A DNA stretch of 64,000 nucleotides from Microtetraspora glauca (lineage in GTDB: Bacteria > Actinomycetota > Actinomycetes > Streptosporangiales > Streptosporangiaceae). Below, piece by piece: positions 18,855-28,535 of the stretch. The first letter of the stretch is position 1. The number at the start of each line of letters is the position of its first letter. The notes beneath the pieces are model-generated. The model made no database searches, had not been told where the DNA came from, and saw nothing but the letters and a program-made list of their open reading frames with translations. The position numbers were made by a program, and so were the translations under genes. The DNA lies in NCBI GenBank assembly GCA_001570385.1, contig BBYL01000036.1, forward strand, positions 1-64,000, read 5' to 3'.

Positions 18855-19712
18855 CTACCGGGGCAGGCCGAATTTCTCAGCGAATGCGGACAGTTCCTCA
18901 CGTTGCTCGTCCGGTTCGGTGACGGCGGTGTTCACGACGATGCGGGTGACCCCTTGGGCGGCGAGTTCCTCGACCCGCTCGACGGGTACGTCGATGGAGG
19001 CGAAGCGGGTGTATTCCAGCGCGTCCGGGTCCCGGCCGGCCTCCGCGGCGCTGGAGCGAACGAGCTCCCACTGAAGGGCGCGCTCCTCCGCGTCCAACGC
19101 ACCACCGGGGAAGTACCCGTCGCCCCGGTGCCCGGCCCGGCGCGCGGCCGCCCGGCTCGATCCCCCGATGTGGATAGGCAGCCGTGTCACCTGGTGCGGC
19201 TTGGGGAAGCTGACCAGCTTCTCGAAGGAAAAGAACTCGCCGGCGAAGCTGACGCCGTCCTCTCCGCCGGCCCACAGTAGGCGCAGCACGTCGATCGCCT
19301 CGTCGGCGCGGCGGCCGCGGGTGGCGAAGTCGACGCCCACCGCCTGTGCCTCGCCAGGAAGGCCTCCCAGCCCTACGGTCAGTAGCCGCATCCTGCCCCT
19401 GGACAGCACGTCTATGGTGGCCAGGCGCTTGGCGAGAATCACCGGATGGTGGTAGGGCAACAACAGCACGCCGGTGCCGAACAGGATCCGTTCCGTGGCC
19501 GCGGCGACGAAGCTCAGGCAGTCGAGTGGATCGACGTAGGGCAGCGTGGGCGGCAGCTCGTACGGCCCCACAGCAGCGCCGGGATACAGCACGATGTGCT
19601 CGGGCAGATAGAGCGACTCGAAGCCGCACTCCTCCACGAGCTGGGCAAAGGCCACGATCTTGTCGGGGTCGACCCCGAAATAGGGCGTGCTGTAGCTGAC
19701 TCCGAACTTCAT
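18855..19712 (-). CDS. LLM-class flavin/F420-dependent oxidoreductase
   Basis: 285 residues with the luciferase-like fold: MKFGVSYSTPYFG at the N-terminus, GVLLLPYHHPVILAKRLATI (about 90-109), LSRGRMRLLTVGLGGLPGE (about 113-131), and a C-terminal YTRFASIDVPVER. The HHP motif resembles the F420-dependent subgroup. ATG 19712 is preferred with AAGGAA 8 bases upstream. It is the first gene of a likely two-gene unit with the hydrolase at 17895-18815. Confidence 0.88.
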   Translation of the reverse strand: MKFGVSYSTPYFGVDPDKIVAFAQLVEECGFESLYLPEHIVLYPGAAVGPYELPPTLPYVDPLDCLSFVAAATERILFGTGVLLLPYHHPVILAKRLATIDVLSRGRMRLLTVGLGGLPGEAQAVGVDFATRGRRADEAIDVLRLLWAGGEDGVSFAGEFFSFEKLVSFPKPHQVTRLPIHIGGSSRAAARRAGHRGDGYFPGGALDAEERALQWELVRSSAAEAGRDPDALEYTRFASIDVPVERVEELAAQGVTRIVVNTAVTEPDEQREELSAFAEKFGLPR

Positions 19713-19955
19713 CGTGTGGTTCCTTCGCATCGTTGACACCGCGGCTTCCGGAGCGGCACAGCGGATCGTAAAACCTTGACCCTGACGTCAGGGCAAATGC
19801 GTGGCGGCTCGGGTGAGCCCTCTGGGCCGCGCGCCTCGCCACGGCGGGCGTGCGGCTCTTCGGCCGGCCCGCTGTCCTTCGGATGGGGCGAAGGCAGACG
19901 AGAGATCAGGACAGGGACGAGTGCGCGGGTTCGCCGAGAACCGTCAGGAAGTTTG

Positions 19956-20249
19956 ATGATGGGCCGCATGCGGTACTTTCGCCGACCCTGGATGGAGTCG
20001 CGCGGGGATGAGTACGACAGTTGGGGCGCCTGTCTCTACTACCTCGCCGCTGATGACCAAGGCGACGTGCACGAGCAGATCGAGGTGTACGCCAACGGAA
20101 ACGCTATTGCGTACGACCATGAGCATGATGAGGACAGATTCGGCTTCCTGACATATGCCACGCTGGATCTTGACGAGTTCGCGCCGTATGAGATCGCCGA
20201 GCGGGAGTTCCGCGACGACCTAACCCAATACCGCCCGATGAACCGCTGA
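19956..20249 (+). CDS. Small acidic protein, possibly DUF6881-like
   Basis: 97 residues, rich in Asp/Glu/Tyr, with an alternating beta-rich pattern (QIEVYANGNAIAYDHEHDEDRFGFLTYATL split by short turns). The layout resembles the DUF6881 family; this is from memory and not certain. ATG 19956 has AGGAAG upstream, and ATG 19959 or 19968 are alternatives. It stands alone between two minus-strand genes. The 20250-20348 interval shows only a short direct repeat AGGGCACAT. Confidence 0.6.
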   Translation: MMGRMRYFRRPWMESRGDEYDSWGACLYYLAADDQGDVHEQIEVYANGNAIAYDHEHDEDRFGFLTYATLDLDEFAPYEIAEREFRDDLTQYRPMNR

Positions 20250-20348
20250 GGTGTCAGGGCACATCTAGGGCACATGAGTGCGAAACGATGAAAAGCGGCA
20301 AACGCCTCCCAGGTCCGCTGGGGCCGGCTTCTGGCCTGCGTCGAGGAC

Positions 20349-20927
20349 TTACCACCGCGGAACGGCCGCGAACACGCCGCGCGCAGCCGTTCCGTCTGGC
20401 CAGGTCCACCCGGCGACGAGGTGTCCGGACGACCCGTCCGCGTCCTCGACCGGCCGTAGGACGCGGTTGACCCGCACCTCGATCCCGTCGGCAGGGCCGA
20501 TTCCGTGCACGGTGACGGTCAAGTCCGGGGTGTCGCTCTTGCTCTGGTGCTGCGGCATCGCCTCGCCGCGCAGGAGCGCGCGCAACTGCGCCATCACCAC
20601 CGGGTCGTGGACACCGTCATAGATCCACCGAAGGCCGAGCACCCCATGCTCAGAGGTGCCGATCAGCGCCTCGCCGGGGACGCCCTCCAGAGCCGCACCG
20701 CGATAGCTCATCGGCACCAGGTACGCCACCGGCTCCTGCCCGGTGGTGTCCACCACGACCATGAGCTCGATCCCGACCTCACCCTCCGGATCGTCCAACC
20801 GGAACCCACCGGCCTTGGCCAGCTCGGGCGTTCCCGCGTCGCCCGCATACCAGCTCTGCTTCGGCAACCACTCGGTGAGCAGCTCCAGCTTGGTGGGCGT
20901 CATGGTGGTGTGGTGGATGCTGGCCAT
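20349..20927 (-). CDS. Stand-alone maltokinase N-terminal cap-like domain protein
   Basis: 192 residues beginning MASIHHTTMTPTKLELLTEW and containing LAKAGGFRLDDPEGEVGIE and TSEHGVLGLRWIYDGVHDPV. This is the fold that caps actinobacterial maltokinases (Mak N-cap), here without the kinase domain; such free-standing versions are common in actinobacteria and of unknown role. ATG start with GAGGG 8 bases upstream. 20928-21104 contains no gene I can support. Confidence 0.78.
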   Translation of the reverse strand: MASIHHTTMTPTKLELLTEWLPKQSWYAGDAGTPELAKAGGFRLDDPEGEVGIELMVVVDTTGQEPVAYLVPMSYRGAALEGVPGEALIGTSEHGVLGLRWIYDGVHDPVVMAQLRALLRGEAMPQHQSKSDTPDLTVTVHGIGPADGIEVRVNRVLRPVEDADGSSGHLVAGWTWPDGTAARGVFAAVPRW

Positions 20928-21104
20928 GCGAATTCCCTCACGCGGTGGGTCTGGGCCTGTCCCCTAACGAACTGTGATCGACCTTATAGGTAACGGCGGT
21001 GCGTCCCGAGCGGGGGTGAGTGACGGATGGCCGGGTGGTCGCGTCATAACGCCGCTCGACCGCGCCTCACGCCGGGCCGGGCGTGAGGGCGGCGAGTCGA
21101 CCGG

Positions 21105-22409
21105 TCAGCCGGACAGGCGGATGGGGTTGACCAGGTCGGCGTAGACCAGCAGCCCGCCCATGACCAGCAGCAGGGCGGCCATGGCGTACGTGAGCGGCAG
21201 TGCCTTGGCGACATCCACGTACCCCGGCATGGGCCGGCGGCTGATCCGCGCGAAGCCGCGCTTGATCCCCTCCCAGAGACCGCCGGCGATGTGGCCGCCG
21301 TCGAGCGGGAGCAGCGGGATGAGGTTGAACATGCCGACCGCGAGGTTCAGCCCGGCGAGCAGGTTGATGAAAATGATGATCTTGTTTTCCAGCGGCGCCG
21401 ACGACGCGGCGATCTCGCCGCCGAACCGGCCCGCGCCGACGATGCCGACCGGCCCGTTCGGGTCGCGCTTCTCCCCGGAGAATGCCGCCTGCCAGACACC
21501 CACCATCTTCTTCGGGATGTTGACCATGGCGACGGCGGTGCGCTGGGTGAAGTCCCACATCTGGGTGACGACGAAGCCCGGCCCCTGCTTCTCGATCACC
21601 ATGGTCGGAGCGACGCCGAGGAAGCCGACGTTCTTCTCGATCTTGCTCGGGTCATCGACAGACGGGCGGTCCTGCGCGATCAGGTCGACGCCGACCGTGA
21701 TCTCCTTCCCGCCCCGGACCACGCCCAGGTCGGTACGGCCGGCGCCGTGCGCGCGGATCAGCGCGGTGGCCGCCTCCCAGGTGCTCACCCGCGTGCCGCC
21801 GACGGACGTGATGCGGTCACCGGGAAGCAGCCCGGCCTTGGCCGCCGGGGTCACCGGGTCGCTGGGACGGCATTCGCGCTGCTCGGTCTGGGTGGCCGGG
21901 ACCACGCACTGGGACACCGTGGACACGACCGGCTTGGACACCTGGACGCCGAAGCCCATGAAGACGATCGCGAAGAGCGCGAAGGCCAGGACGAAGTTCA
22001 TCGCCGGGCCGCCGAACATGATGATGACCTTCTGCCACCAGGGCTTGCGGTAGAAGACGCGGTACTCGTCGCCGGGGCGGATCTCCTCCGAGGCGACGGC
22101 CCTGGCGTTCTCGATGAGACCCTGCCACGGCCCGGTCGAGACGCTGCGCAGCTTGGTCGGGTCGTCGTTCGGCCGGGGCGGCAACATGCCGATCATGCGG
22201 ATGTATCCGCCGAACGGGAGCCACTTCACGCCGTATTCGGTCTCGCCGCGCCTGCGGGACCACATCGTGGGGCCGAAGCCGACCATGTACTGCGTGACGC
22301 GGACGCCGAAGATCTTGGCGGGAACGAGATGCCCGATCTCGTGCAACGCGATGGAGAGGAGAAGCCCTCCGAAGAGGACAAGGAATCCGGCTAAGAATAG
22401 CCAGTTCAT
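21105..22409 (-). CDS. Site-2 intramembrane metalloprotease (RseP/Rip1-like)
   Basis: M50B zinc protease of 434 residues. HEIGH at 23-27 inside the first membrane helix provides the zinc ligands, with the third (LDG) in LLPLDGGH near residue 370. A PDZ domain is in the middle (about 190-270, LLPGDRITSVGGTRV). Additional helices lie at about 120-145 and 405-425. It cleaves membrane-anchored anti-sigma factors or signal remnants. In many actinobacteria this gene lies between dxr and ispG; here neither is adjacent. Confidence 0.92.
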   Translation of the reverse strand: MNWLFLAGFLVLFGGLLLSIALHEIGHLVPAKIFGVRVTQYMVGFGPTMWSRRRGETEYGVKWLPFGGYIRMIGMLPPRPNDDPTKLRSVSTGPWQGLIENARAVASEEIRPGDEYRVFYRKPWWQKVIIMFGGPAMNFVLAFALFAIVFMGFGVQVSKPVVSTVSQCVVPATQTEQRECRPSDPVTPAAKAGLLPGDRITSVGGTRVSTWEAATALIRAHGAGRTDLGVVRGGKEITVGVDLIAQDRPSVDDPSKIEKNVGFLGVAPTMVIEKQGPGFVVTQMWDFTQRTAVAMVNIPKKMVGVWQAAFSGEKRDPNGPVGIVGAGRFGGEIAASSAPLENKIIIFINLLAGLNLAVGMFNLIPLLPLDGGHIAGGLWEGIKRGFARISRRPMPGYVDVAKALPLTYAMAALLLVMGGLLVYADLVNPIRLSG

Positions 22410-22484
22410 CAGCGCGTACCCCCGTGGAGGAGAAGGTTTCTTTCCCTGCGTTGCCTTTTTGAGGGTAGCCCACCGTCCCCGCCG

Positions 22485-23597
22485 TCAGGGGCGCCAGATC
22501 AGGACGAGGGCACAGTCGTCGTTATGCCCAGCCGACATGGAGTTGACGAGTTGCCGGGCGCCTTCGCGGTATCCGGTGGGCAGCAGCCGTTCGGCCTCGC
22601 CGAGCAGGCGGTCGAGGCCGGCGTCGATGTCGCGACCCGGCTGCTCGATCAGCCCGTCGGTGTAGAGCATGAGCGCGTCGCCCTTGCGCAGCACCCCGCT
22701 GTCAGGCTCGCAATGGAGGTCGGGCACCACGCCGAGCACCACACCCTTGGCCGTGGCGACGTGCCAGGTGCCCGTTCCCGCGTCGAACTTGACCACGGGC
22801 GGGTGGCCCGCGGAGGTGATGACGTACTCCCCCGTGGACAAGTCGAGGCTCAGGTGGGCGGCGGTGACGAACCCCTCGTCGCCGCGCTGCCGGTGCAGGT
22901 AGGTGTTGCACGCGTGCAGGAAGTCGTCGACGGAGCCGAGCAGCCCTCCGAAGGTGCCGGAGAGCATCAGCGCGCGGGTCCCGGCGTCCACGCCTTTGCC
23001 CGAGACGTCGACGACCGCCACCTCCACCCGGTCGCCCTGCCGTACGGACACCACGAAGTCACCGCCGAAGGACGAGCCCCCGGCCTGCTTGAGCACGACC
23101 TTGCCGCCCCAGTGCTTGGGGAGGTGGGGCAACTCGCTCTGCCGCTTGAGCCGGTCACGGAGTTCCAGCAGCATCGCGTCGCCGCGCAGGCCCTGGACGC
23201 CGAGCTTGCCGCGGGTACGTGCCATGATCCAGGCGAGCACCGCGGTGAAGCCGGCGGTGATGAGCGTCCCCGGCCCGAGCTGCATGACGCCCCCGGCCAC
23301 CGCCATGTAGGCGAGGGAGGCGACGACCGCGCAGAGCAGGACGCCCAGGCTACGCAGCCGGAGCTGGAGACCGCCGACGAGCATCACGGGCACCAGCAGG
23401 GCGGGCGAGAACCAGTGCGCGGAGACCTCGACGTCGAGAACGCCTATGAGCAGCGTGGCGACGACGAGGATGATCAGGCGGTGGCGATCCTTCGACGAAC
23501 TCTTCCTTAGAACGCGGACAAGCGGCACCAGAAGCGGCACACGCACCAGCAACGCACGGAGCCGTGGAGGGATGAGCGGCGCCCGACGGGAACTCAT
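22485..23597 (-). CDS. Membrane-anchored SpoIIE-type PP2C phosphatase
   Basis: About 130 N-terminal residues form four hydrophobic helices (about 40-130). A PP2C/SpoIIE phosphatase domain follows (about 160-370) with GGDFVVSV, VVDVSGKGV, YTDGLIE and a final GHNDDCALVLI carrying metal-binding Asp residues. It probably dephosphorylates an anti-anti-sigma factor in response to a membrane signal. It is the second phosphatase of this class in the window. No cognate anti-sigma gene is adjacent. Confidence 0.9.
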   Translation of the reverse strand: MSSRRAPLIPPRLRALLVRVPLLVPLVRVLRKSSSKDRHRLIILVVATLLIGVLDVEVSAHWFSPALLVPVMLVGGLQLRLRSLGVLLCAVVASLAYMAVAGGVMQLGPGTLITAGFTAVLAWIMARTRGKLGVQGLRGDAMLLELRDRLKRQSELPHLPKHWGGKVVLKQAGGSSFGGDFVVSVRQGDRVEVAVVDVSGKGVDAGTRALMLSGTFGGLLGSVDDFLHACNTYLHRQRGDEGFVTAAHLSLDLSTGEYVITSAGHPPVVKFDAGTGTWHVATAKGVVLGVVPDLHCEPDSGVLRKGDALMLYTDGLIEQPGRDIDAGLDRLLGEAERLLPTGYREGARQLVNSMSAGHNDDCALVLIWRP

Positions 23598-23718
23598 GAT
23601 GACCTCGACTGTATCCGCCCGTCGGCGATGAGGGCAGCCACTTGACCAATGCCTAGATCACTAAGCACGGAGGGATATTCGCTGGCCCTCACCCTTTACA
23701 CGCTCCTACTGTGAGCGG

Positions 23719-24966
23719 GTGACTGTCCAGATTCGTCCCATCACAGAGTCCGAATGGCCGGCATTCGCCACAGTCGATCGGGAGTCCTTCAACTCCCCCC
23801 TGTCTCCCGACCAGCATGATCGGTTTCGGGAGTTCCTCGAGCTGGAGCGCTCGCTGGCCGCCTTCGACGGAGACCTGATCGTCGGCGCCACCGCCGTGGC
23901 CAGCCTCACGATGACGGTGCCCGGCGGTCCCGTGCCGGTCGCCGGGGTCACGGCGGTCGCGGTGCTGCCCTCGCACCGCCGCAGGGGGATCCTGACCTCG
24001 CTGATGACCCGCCAGCTGAACGACGTGCACGAGCGCGGCGAGTCCGTCGCCGCCCTCTACGCCTCCGAGGCGGCCATCTACGGCCGCTTCGGGTACGGCA
24101 GGGCCGCCGACAACCTCTTCTTCCACATCCCGACGCACCGCTCGGCGTTCGTACGCGACGCGCCGGTGGACCCCTCCCTCCGTGTGCGCCTCGCCGTACC
24201 CGCCGAGGCCGCCCGCGCCGACGTGGAGCGGGTCTTCGAGGCGGTACGGACGACCCGGCCGGGCCTCTACGCGAGGTCCGACGCGCGCTGGCGTCTCGAC
24301 GTCCTCGGCGACGAGGAGTTCCAGCGCAGGGGCGCGGGCCCGCTGCGCTGCCTGATCGTCGAGGACGACTCCGGGCCGCGGGGCTACGCCCTCTTCCGCG
24401 TCAAGGGCGGATGGACCGACCACAACGTCCCCGACGGCGAGGTCCTGGTGAACGATCTGTTCGCCACCGATCCCGCGGCGTACGCGCTGGTGTGGCGCAG
24501 TGTGCTGGACCGGGACCTGTGCGTCCGGCTGCACGCGTGGGGCCGTCCGGTGGACGATCCGCTCATGCATCTCCTGGCCGAGCCCCGGCAGTTGAACGCG
24601 GGCTGGCTGGACGACCTCTGGATCCGGCTCGTGGACGTCGGCCGGGCGCTCGCCGGGCGCGCCTACGCCGCGCCCGTGGACGTCGTGATCGAGGTCGAGG
24701 ACCGGCTGTGCCCGTGGAACGCGGGTCGTTACCGGCTGGTCGCGAGCCCGGGGCCGGTCACCGGCAAGGCGTCCTGCGAACGGACCGGCGACCCCGCCGA
24801 CCTGACCGTGCCCGTCGCCGCGCTCGGCGCCGCCTACCTGGGCGGACGGCCGCTTCTCGCCGTGGGGGCCGCGGGGCTGGTCACCGAGCACAGCGAGGGC
24901 GCGCTGCGCGAGCTGTCCACCGCCATGTCGTGGGAGCCTCGCCCATGGGGCAGTCTCATCTTCTAG
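23719..24966 (+). CDS. Eis-family GNAT N-acetyltransferase
   Basis: 415 residues with the Eis tripartite layout: an N-terminal GNAT domain (about 1-140; acetyl-CoA loop VLPSHRRRGILTSLM), a second degenerate GNAT domain, and a SCP2-like C-terminal domain. The chain ends in Phe (WGSLIF), whose terminal carboxylate serves as catalytic base in Eis. Mycobacterial Eis acetylates aminoglycosides at several positions; the natural substrate here is unknown. GTG start with a weak ribosome-binding site. Confidence 0.9.
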   Translation: MTVQIRPITESEWPAFATVDRESFNSPLSPDQHDRFREFLELERSLAAFDGDLIVGATAVASLTMTVPGGPVPVAGVTAVAVLPSHRRRGILTSLMTRQLNDVHERGESVAALYASEAAIYGRFGYGRAADNLFFHIPTHRSAFVRDAPVDPSLRVRLAVPAEAARADVERVFEAVRTTRPGLYARSDARWRLDVLGDEEFQRRGAGPLRCLIVEDDSGPRGYALFRVKGGWTDHNVPDGEVLVNDLFATDPAAYALVWRSVLDRDLCVRLHAWGRPVDDPLMHLLAEPRQLNAGWLDDLWIRLVDVGRALAGRAYAAPVDVVIEVEDRLCPWNAGRYRLVASPGPVTGKASCERTGDPADLTVPVAALGAAYLGGRPLLAVGAAGLVTEHSEGALRELSTAMSWEPRPWGSLIF

Positions 24967-24975
24967 GCTTGCCGC

Positions 24976-25137
24976 ATGGCGCTGCAGAGCTTGCAGATCA
25001 CGGCGGTCATCGCGATGCGGGCACGGGACGTGTCCCGTCCCACGGATGAACAGCAGGAGGCCGCCGAGCGGCGCCTCCTGCGCGACGAGATGCCGCGGCG
25101 CGAGGTGCGCCGCGGCAAGGAACGGCCGGGGGAGTAA
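24976..25137 (+). CDS. Small arginine-rich protein, 53 residues
   Basis: An ATG-started frame of 54 codons ends 6 bases before the convergent rpiB stop. It begins MALQSLQITAVIAMRARDV and has a charged helical tail rich in Arg and Glu. Third codon positions are mostly G or C, as in real genes here. It lies 9 bases after the Eis-like gene, so would be co-transcribed. No family recognised; could be chance. Confidence 0.45.
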   Translation: MALQSLQITAVIAMRARDVSRPTDEQQEAAERRLLRDEMPRREVRRGKERPGE

Positions 25138-25143
25138 CGCCGG

Positions 25144-25644
25144 CTACGGCAGCGGCGGCAACTCGCCCGTCGTCTCATAGTCGGACAGCTGGGCGATCCT
25201 GCGGGCGTGCCGCTCCGCGCCCGTGAAGGGCGTGGAGAGGAAGATCTCGACGAAGCGCACCGCGTCCTCCACGGGGTGCATCCGGCCGCCCAGGCTGATC
25301 ACATTGGCGTCGTTGTGCTCGCGGGCCAGCTTCGCGGTGTCGTCGTTCCAGGCGAGGGCCGCGCGGATGCCGCGAACCTTGTTGGCCGCGATCTGCTCGC
25401 CGTTGCCCGAGCCGCCGAGCACCACGCCGAGGCTGCCCGGATCGCCCGCCACCCCCTGGGCGGCGCGCAGCACGAACGCCGGATAGTCGTCCTCGGCGTC
25501 GTAGACGAACGGACCGCAGTCGACCACCTCGTGGTTCTGCTCCTTCAACCAGGAGACAAGGTGGTTCTTGAGCTCGTAGCCGGCATGGTCGGCACCGATG
25601 TAGACACGCACCCCCTCAGTCTCGCAGGTGCTCGCCGGAGACAT
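25144..25644 (-). CDS. rpiB: Ribose-5-phosphate isomerase B
   Basis: Interconverts ribulose-5- and ribose-5-phosphate. Family signatures: VYIGADHAGYELKNHL, CGPFVYDAEDDYP and GGSGNGEQIAANKVRGIRAA, with the phosphate-binding loop, then NVISLGGRM. The ATG at 25644 has GGAGG 10 bases upstream; the family norm would be the GTG at 25611 (RVYIGADH), so either is possible. The 87 bases to the divergent def gene hold both promoters. Confidence 0.93.
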   Translation of the reverse strand: MSPASTCETEGVRVYIGADHAGYELKNHLVSWLKEQNHEVVDCGPFVYDAEDDYPAFVLRAAQGVAGDPGSLGVVLGGSGNGEQIAANKVRGIRAALAWNDDTAKLAREHNDANVISLGGRMHPVEDAVRFVEIFLSTPFTGAERHARRIAQLSDYETTGELPPLP

Positions 25645-25731
25645 GACTCAGGGGCCTCCACTAAAGTAACAACCGATCACCCCCGTGACTCCTTACCGGG
25701 ACGACGCGGAGGCCGACAGACCAGGAGAGTC

Positions 25732-26220
25732 ATGCGCGAGATCCGTTATGTGGGCGACCCCGTCCTGCGCACCCCGGCCGAGCCGGTCACCGACTTCGAC
25801 CGAGAGCTGCGCCGCCTCATCGACGAGATGTTCTCGGTGATGTACATGGCCGACGGCGTGGGCCTCGCCGGCCCCCAGATCGGCGTCGGCAAGCGGCTCT
25901 TCGTCTACGACATCAGCAACCGCAAGGGCCATGTGGTGAACCCCGAGCTCACGATCGACGACCCCGAGGAGGTCGTCGAGGAGGAGGGGTGCCTGTCCGT
26001 TCCCGGCAGGGAGACCGGCAAGCCGCTGTACGCGCCGACCGCCAGGGCCGCCGGTGTCACCCTGCGCGGACTCGACCGGCTCGGCCGGCCCGTGACCGTC
26101 AAGGCCCGCGGCATGCTGGCCCGCTGCTTCCAGCACGAGTTCGACCACCTCAACGGCCTGCTCTACGTGGACAGGCTGCCCAAGGACGACCGCAGGAAGA
26201 TCCTCCTGCAGACCCCCTAG
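25732..26220 (+). CDS. def: Peptide deformylase
   Basis: Removes the formyl group from nascent N-terminal Met. All three motifs are present: [10 protein letters not shown] (about 43-52), EGCLSVP with the Cys metal ligand (about 87-93), and HEFDH with the two His ligands (about 131-135). 162 residues; AGGAG precedes the ATG. Its stop shares a CTAG with the convergent aldehyde dehydrogenase (26217-26220). Another copy elsewhere in the genome is common in actinobacteria. Confidence 0.95.
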   Translation: MREIRYVGDPVLRTPAEPVTDFDRELRRLIDEMFSVMYMADGVGLAGPQIGVGKRLFVYDISNRKGHVVNPELTIDDPEEVVEEEGCLSVPGRETGKPLYAPTARAAGVTLRGLDRLGRPVTVKARGMLARCFQHEFDHLNGLLYVDRLPKDDRRKILLQTP

Positions 26221-27623
26221 AGCTGGATCGCCTTCGTCTCCAGGTACTCCTCGAGGCCGAGTTCGCCCATCTCGCGCCCGATCCCCGACTGCTTGTACCC
26301 GCCGAACGGCGCGAGCGGGTTGAACCTGCCCCCGTTGACGGCCACCTGGCCGGTCCTCAGCCTGCGCGCCACACCGAGCGCGCGTTCCTCGGTGCCCGCC
26401 CACACGGCCCCGGCCAGCCCGTACGGCGTGCCGTTGGCGATCTGGACGGCCTCGTCCTCCGAGTCGAAGGGAACGATCGCCAGGACGGGCCCGAAGATCT
26501 CCTCCTGCTCGATGGTCATGCCGGGCGCCACCCCCGCGAAGATCGTGGGCTCGACGTAGTAACCGCGTTCGAGGGGCGCGTCGGTGCCGCCGAGCACGAG
26601 GCGGGCCCCCTCTTCCTGGCCTCTGTTGATGTAGCGGATCACCCGGTCGCGCTGGGCGGCGGACACGAGCGGCCCGAGGCGGGTCTCCTCCGCGAAGGGG
26701 TCGCCCACTGTGTACGTGCGCGCGGCCTCGACCGCGAGCCGCACCGCCTCGTCGTACTGGTCCCAGTGGACGAGCATCCGGGTCCAGGCCGAGCAGGTCT
26801 GGCCCGAGTTGAGGAAGGCGTTGGCCACGCCGACCTTGACCGCGGCCTCCAGGTCGGCGTCGGGGAGGATGATGTTCGCCGACTTGCCGCCGAGTTCGAG
26901 CGCGACCCGCTTGACCGTCTCGGCGGCCAGCGCCGCGACATGCCGGCCGGCCCTGGTCGAGCCCGTGAAGGAGACCATGTCGACGTCCGGGTGGGTGACG
27001 AGCGCCTCGCCGACGACAGGTCCGTGCCCGCTCACCATGTTGAAGACGCCAGGCGGCAGGCCGACCTCGTGGAAGACGTCGGCCAGCGCGTACGCCGCGA
27101 GCGGGGCCACCTCGCTCGGCTTCAGCACGACCGTGCATCCGGCCGCCAGCGCCGGGGCGACCTTGCAGATCACCTGGTGCAGCGGATAGTTCCAGGGCGT
27201 GATCGCGCCCACGACCCCGGCGGGCTCCTTGACGATCAGAGAGTTGCCGATCCTCGACCGATCGAAGTCGTACTCCTCGGCAAGCTGGGCGTAGGTCGCG
27301 AGCACGCCGGCGGGCATCAGCGTCTGCACACGCAACGCGATCGGGTACGGCGCGCCCATGTCGGTGGCGATCGTCGTGGCCACCTGGTCGGCCCGTTCCC
27401 TCAGCAGCCCGGCGGCCGCCGCGAGGATCTTGCCCCGTTCGGCGGGGGGCGTACGGGACCAGGCGGGGAAGGCGGCACGGGCCGCGGCCACCGCCGGTTC
27501 GACGTCGGCCGGTGAACCGGCGGGGACGCGGTCGACGATCTCCTCGGTGGCGGGGTTGATCACATCGACCCCCTCACCCGAGGTGGACGAAACCCAGGCT
27601 CCGTTCACGTACAGCTGACGCAT
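26217..27623 (-). CDS. NAD(P)-dependent aldehyde dehydrogenase
   Basis: 468-residue ALDH superfamily member. Visible are [20 protein letters not shown], the Glu motif LELGGKSAN (about 248), the nucleophile Cys in [12 protein letters not shown] (about 280), and the C-terminal [13 protein letters not shown] and [13 protein letters not shown]. The substrate range is not predictable. ATG 27623 fits GATGAGG spacing better than ATG 27632. The 27624-27751 gap shows no gene. Confidence 0.92.
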   Translation of the reverse strand: MRQLYVNGAWVSSTSGEGVDVINPATEEIVDRVPAGSPADVEPAVAAARAAFPAWSRTPPAERGKILAAAAGLLRERADQVATTIATDMGAPYPIALRVQTLMPAGVLATYAQLAEEYDFDRSRIGNSLIVKEPAGVVGAITPWNYPLHQVICKVAPALAAGCTVVLKPSEVAPLAAYALADVFHEVGLPPGVFNMVSGHGPVVGEALVTHPDVDMVSFTGSTRAGRHVAALAAETVKRVALELGGKSANIILPDADLEAAVKVGVANAFLNSGQTCSAWTRMLVHWDQYDEAVRLAVEAARTYTVGDPFAEETRLGPLVSAAQRDRVIRYINRGQEEGARLVLGGTDAPLERGYYVEPTIFAGVAPGMTIEQEEIFGPVLAIVPFDSEDEAVQIANGTPYGLAGAVWAGTEERALGVARRLRTGQVAVNGGRFNPLAPFGGYKQSGIGREMGELGLEEYLETKAIQL

Positions 27624-27751
27624 GAACCTCATCCTTGCGCGAGAACAGTCAGGTAGTGAGGGTGCGCCCCCGGCGCGGCGTCCAGGCTAACGCGAAAGCA
27701 CAACAGAGCCTGACAAGGACATCAGAATCCGCATTACCCCGAAATATGAGG

Positions 27752-28372
27752 TCAGGTGAAGATCGGGTCGCGCGTACGGGACCGCTTGAGCTCGAAGAAG
27801 CCGTCCGTGCCCGCCACGAGCAGGACGCCGTCCCACAGCCGGGCCGCGTCCTCTCCCCGCGGGATGGGCGAGACGACCGGACCGAAGAACGCCACACCGT
27901 CGACGGCGATGATCGGCGTGCCGACCTCCTGGCCGACCAGCTCGATGCCCTCGTTGTGGGAGGCGCGGATCGCGTCGTCGAACTCCCCGGACTCCGTGGC
28001 CCCGGCGAGCTCGGGGTCCAGCCCCGCGGCCGTGAGCGACTCCGCGAAGGTGTCCGTCCACGTCTCCGGCCGCTTGCGCCTGCCCTCGTTGTGGAACCGG
28101 GTCCCGAGCTCGGTGTACAGGGCGCCGAGAACCTCGTCACCGTACTTCTCCGCGGCCGCGGCGAGCACCCGCACCGGCTCCATCGCCCTGCTGAGCTTCT
28201 CCCGGTACTCCTGCGGGATGTCCTTGTCCTCGTTGAGCACGGCAAGGCTCATGATGCGCCAGCGCGTCTCCACCGGGCGCAGCTTCTCCACCTCGATCAT
28301 CCAGCGAGACGTCATCCAGGCCCACGGGCAGAAGGGATCGAACCAGAAGTCGACGATCTTCCTGTCAGACAT
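27752..28372 (-). CDS. DsbA-fold protein, mycothiol-dependent nitroreductase (Rv2466c) homologue
   Basis: 206 residues following the Rv2466c pattern throughout: VDFWFDPFCPWAWMTSRW, MSLAVLNEDKDIP, VGTPIIAVDGVAFFGPVVS and a terminal FELKRSRTRDPIF. In M. tuberculosis the homologue is a mycothiol-dependent reductase that activates a nitro prodrug and helps against oxidative stress. The active site here is CPWA (about residues 18-21) instead of CPWC, so only one Cys is present, fitting a monothiol mechanism. ATG 28372 has AGAGG 8 bases upstream. Confidence 0.88.
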   Translation of the reverse strand: MSDRKIVDFWFDPFCPWAWMTSRWMIEVEKLRPVETRWRIMSLAVLNEDKDIPQEYREKLSRAMEPVRVLAAAAEKYGDEVLGALYTELGTRFHNEGRRKRPETWTDTFAESLTAAGLDPELAGATESGEFDDAIRASHNEGIELVGQEVGTPIIAVDGVAFFGPVVSPIPRGEDAARLWDGVLLVAGTDGFFELKRSRTRDPIFT

Positions 28373-28535
28373 GAACGAGCCTCTCACTGGGCAATGTGGT
28401 TGCATCGGTCCGTAACCGGAAACCGGATCTGGCTATTCCAGCGGGCGAATTGAAGGCGATTTTCGTCGTCATGGCATGGCAGGATCAGGTCATCCCCCCG
28501 CGAAGGCGCGGCGGGACGTGTGATGAGGAGCGGAT

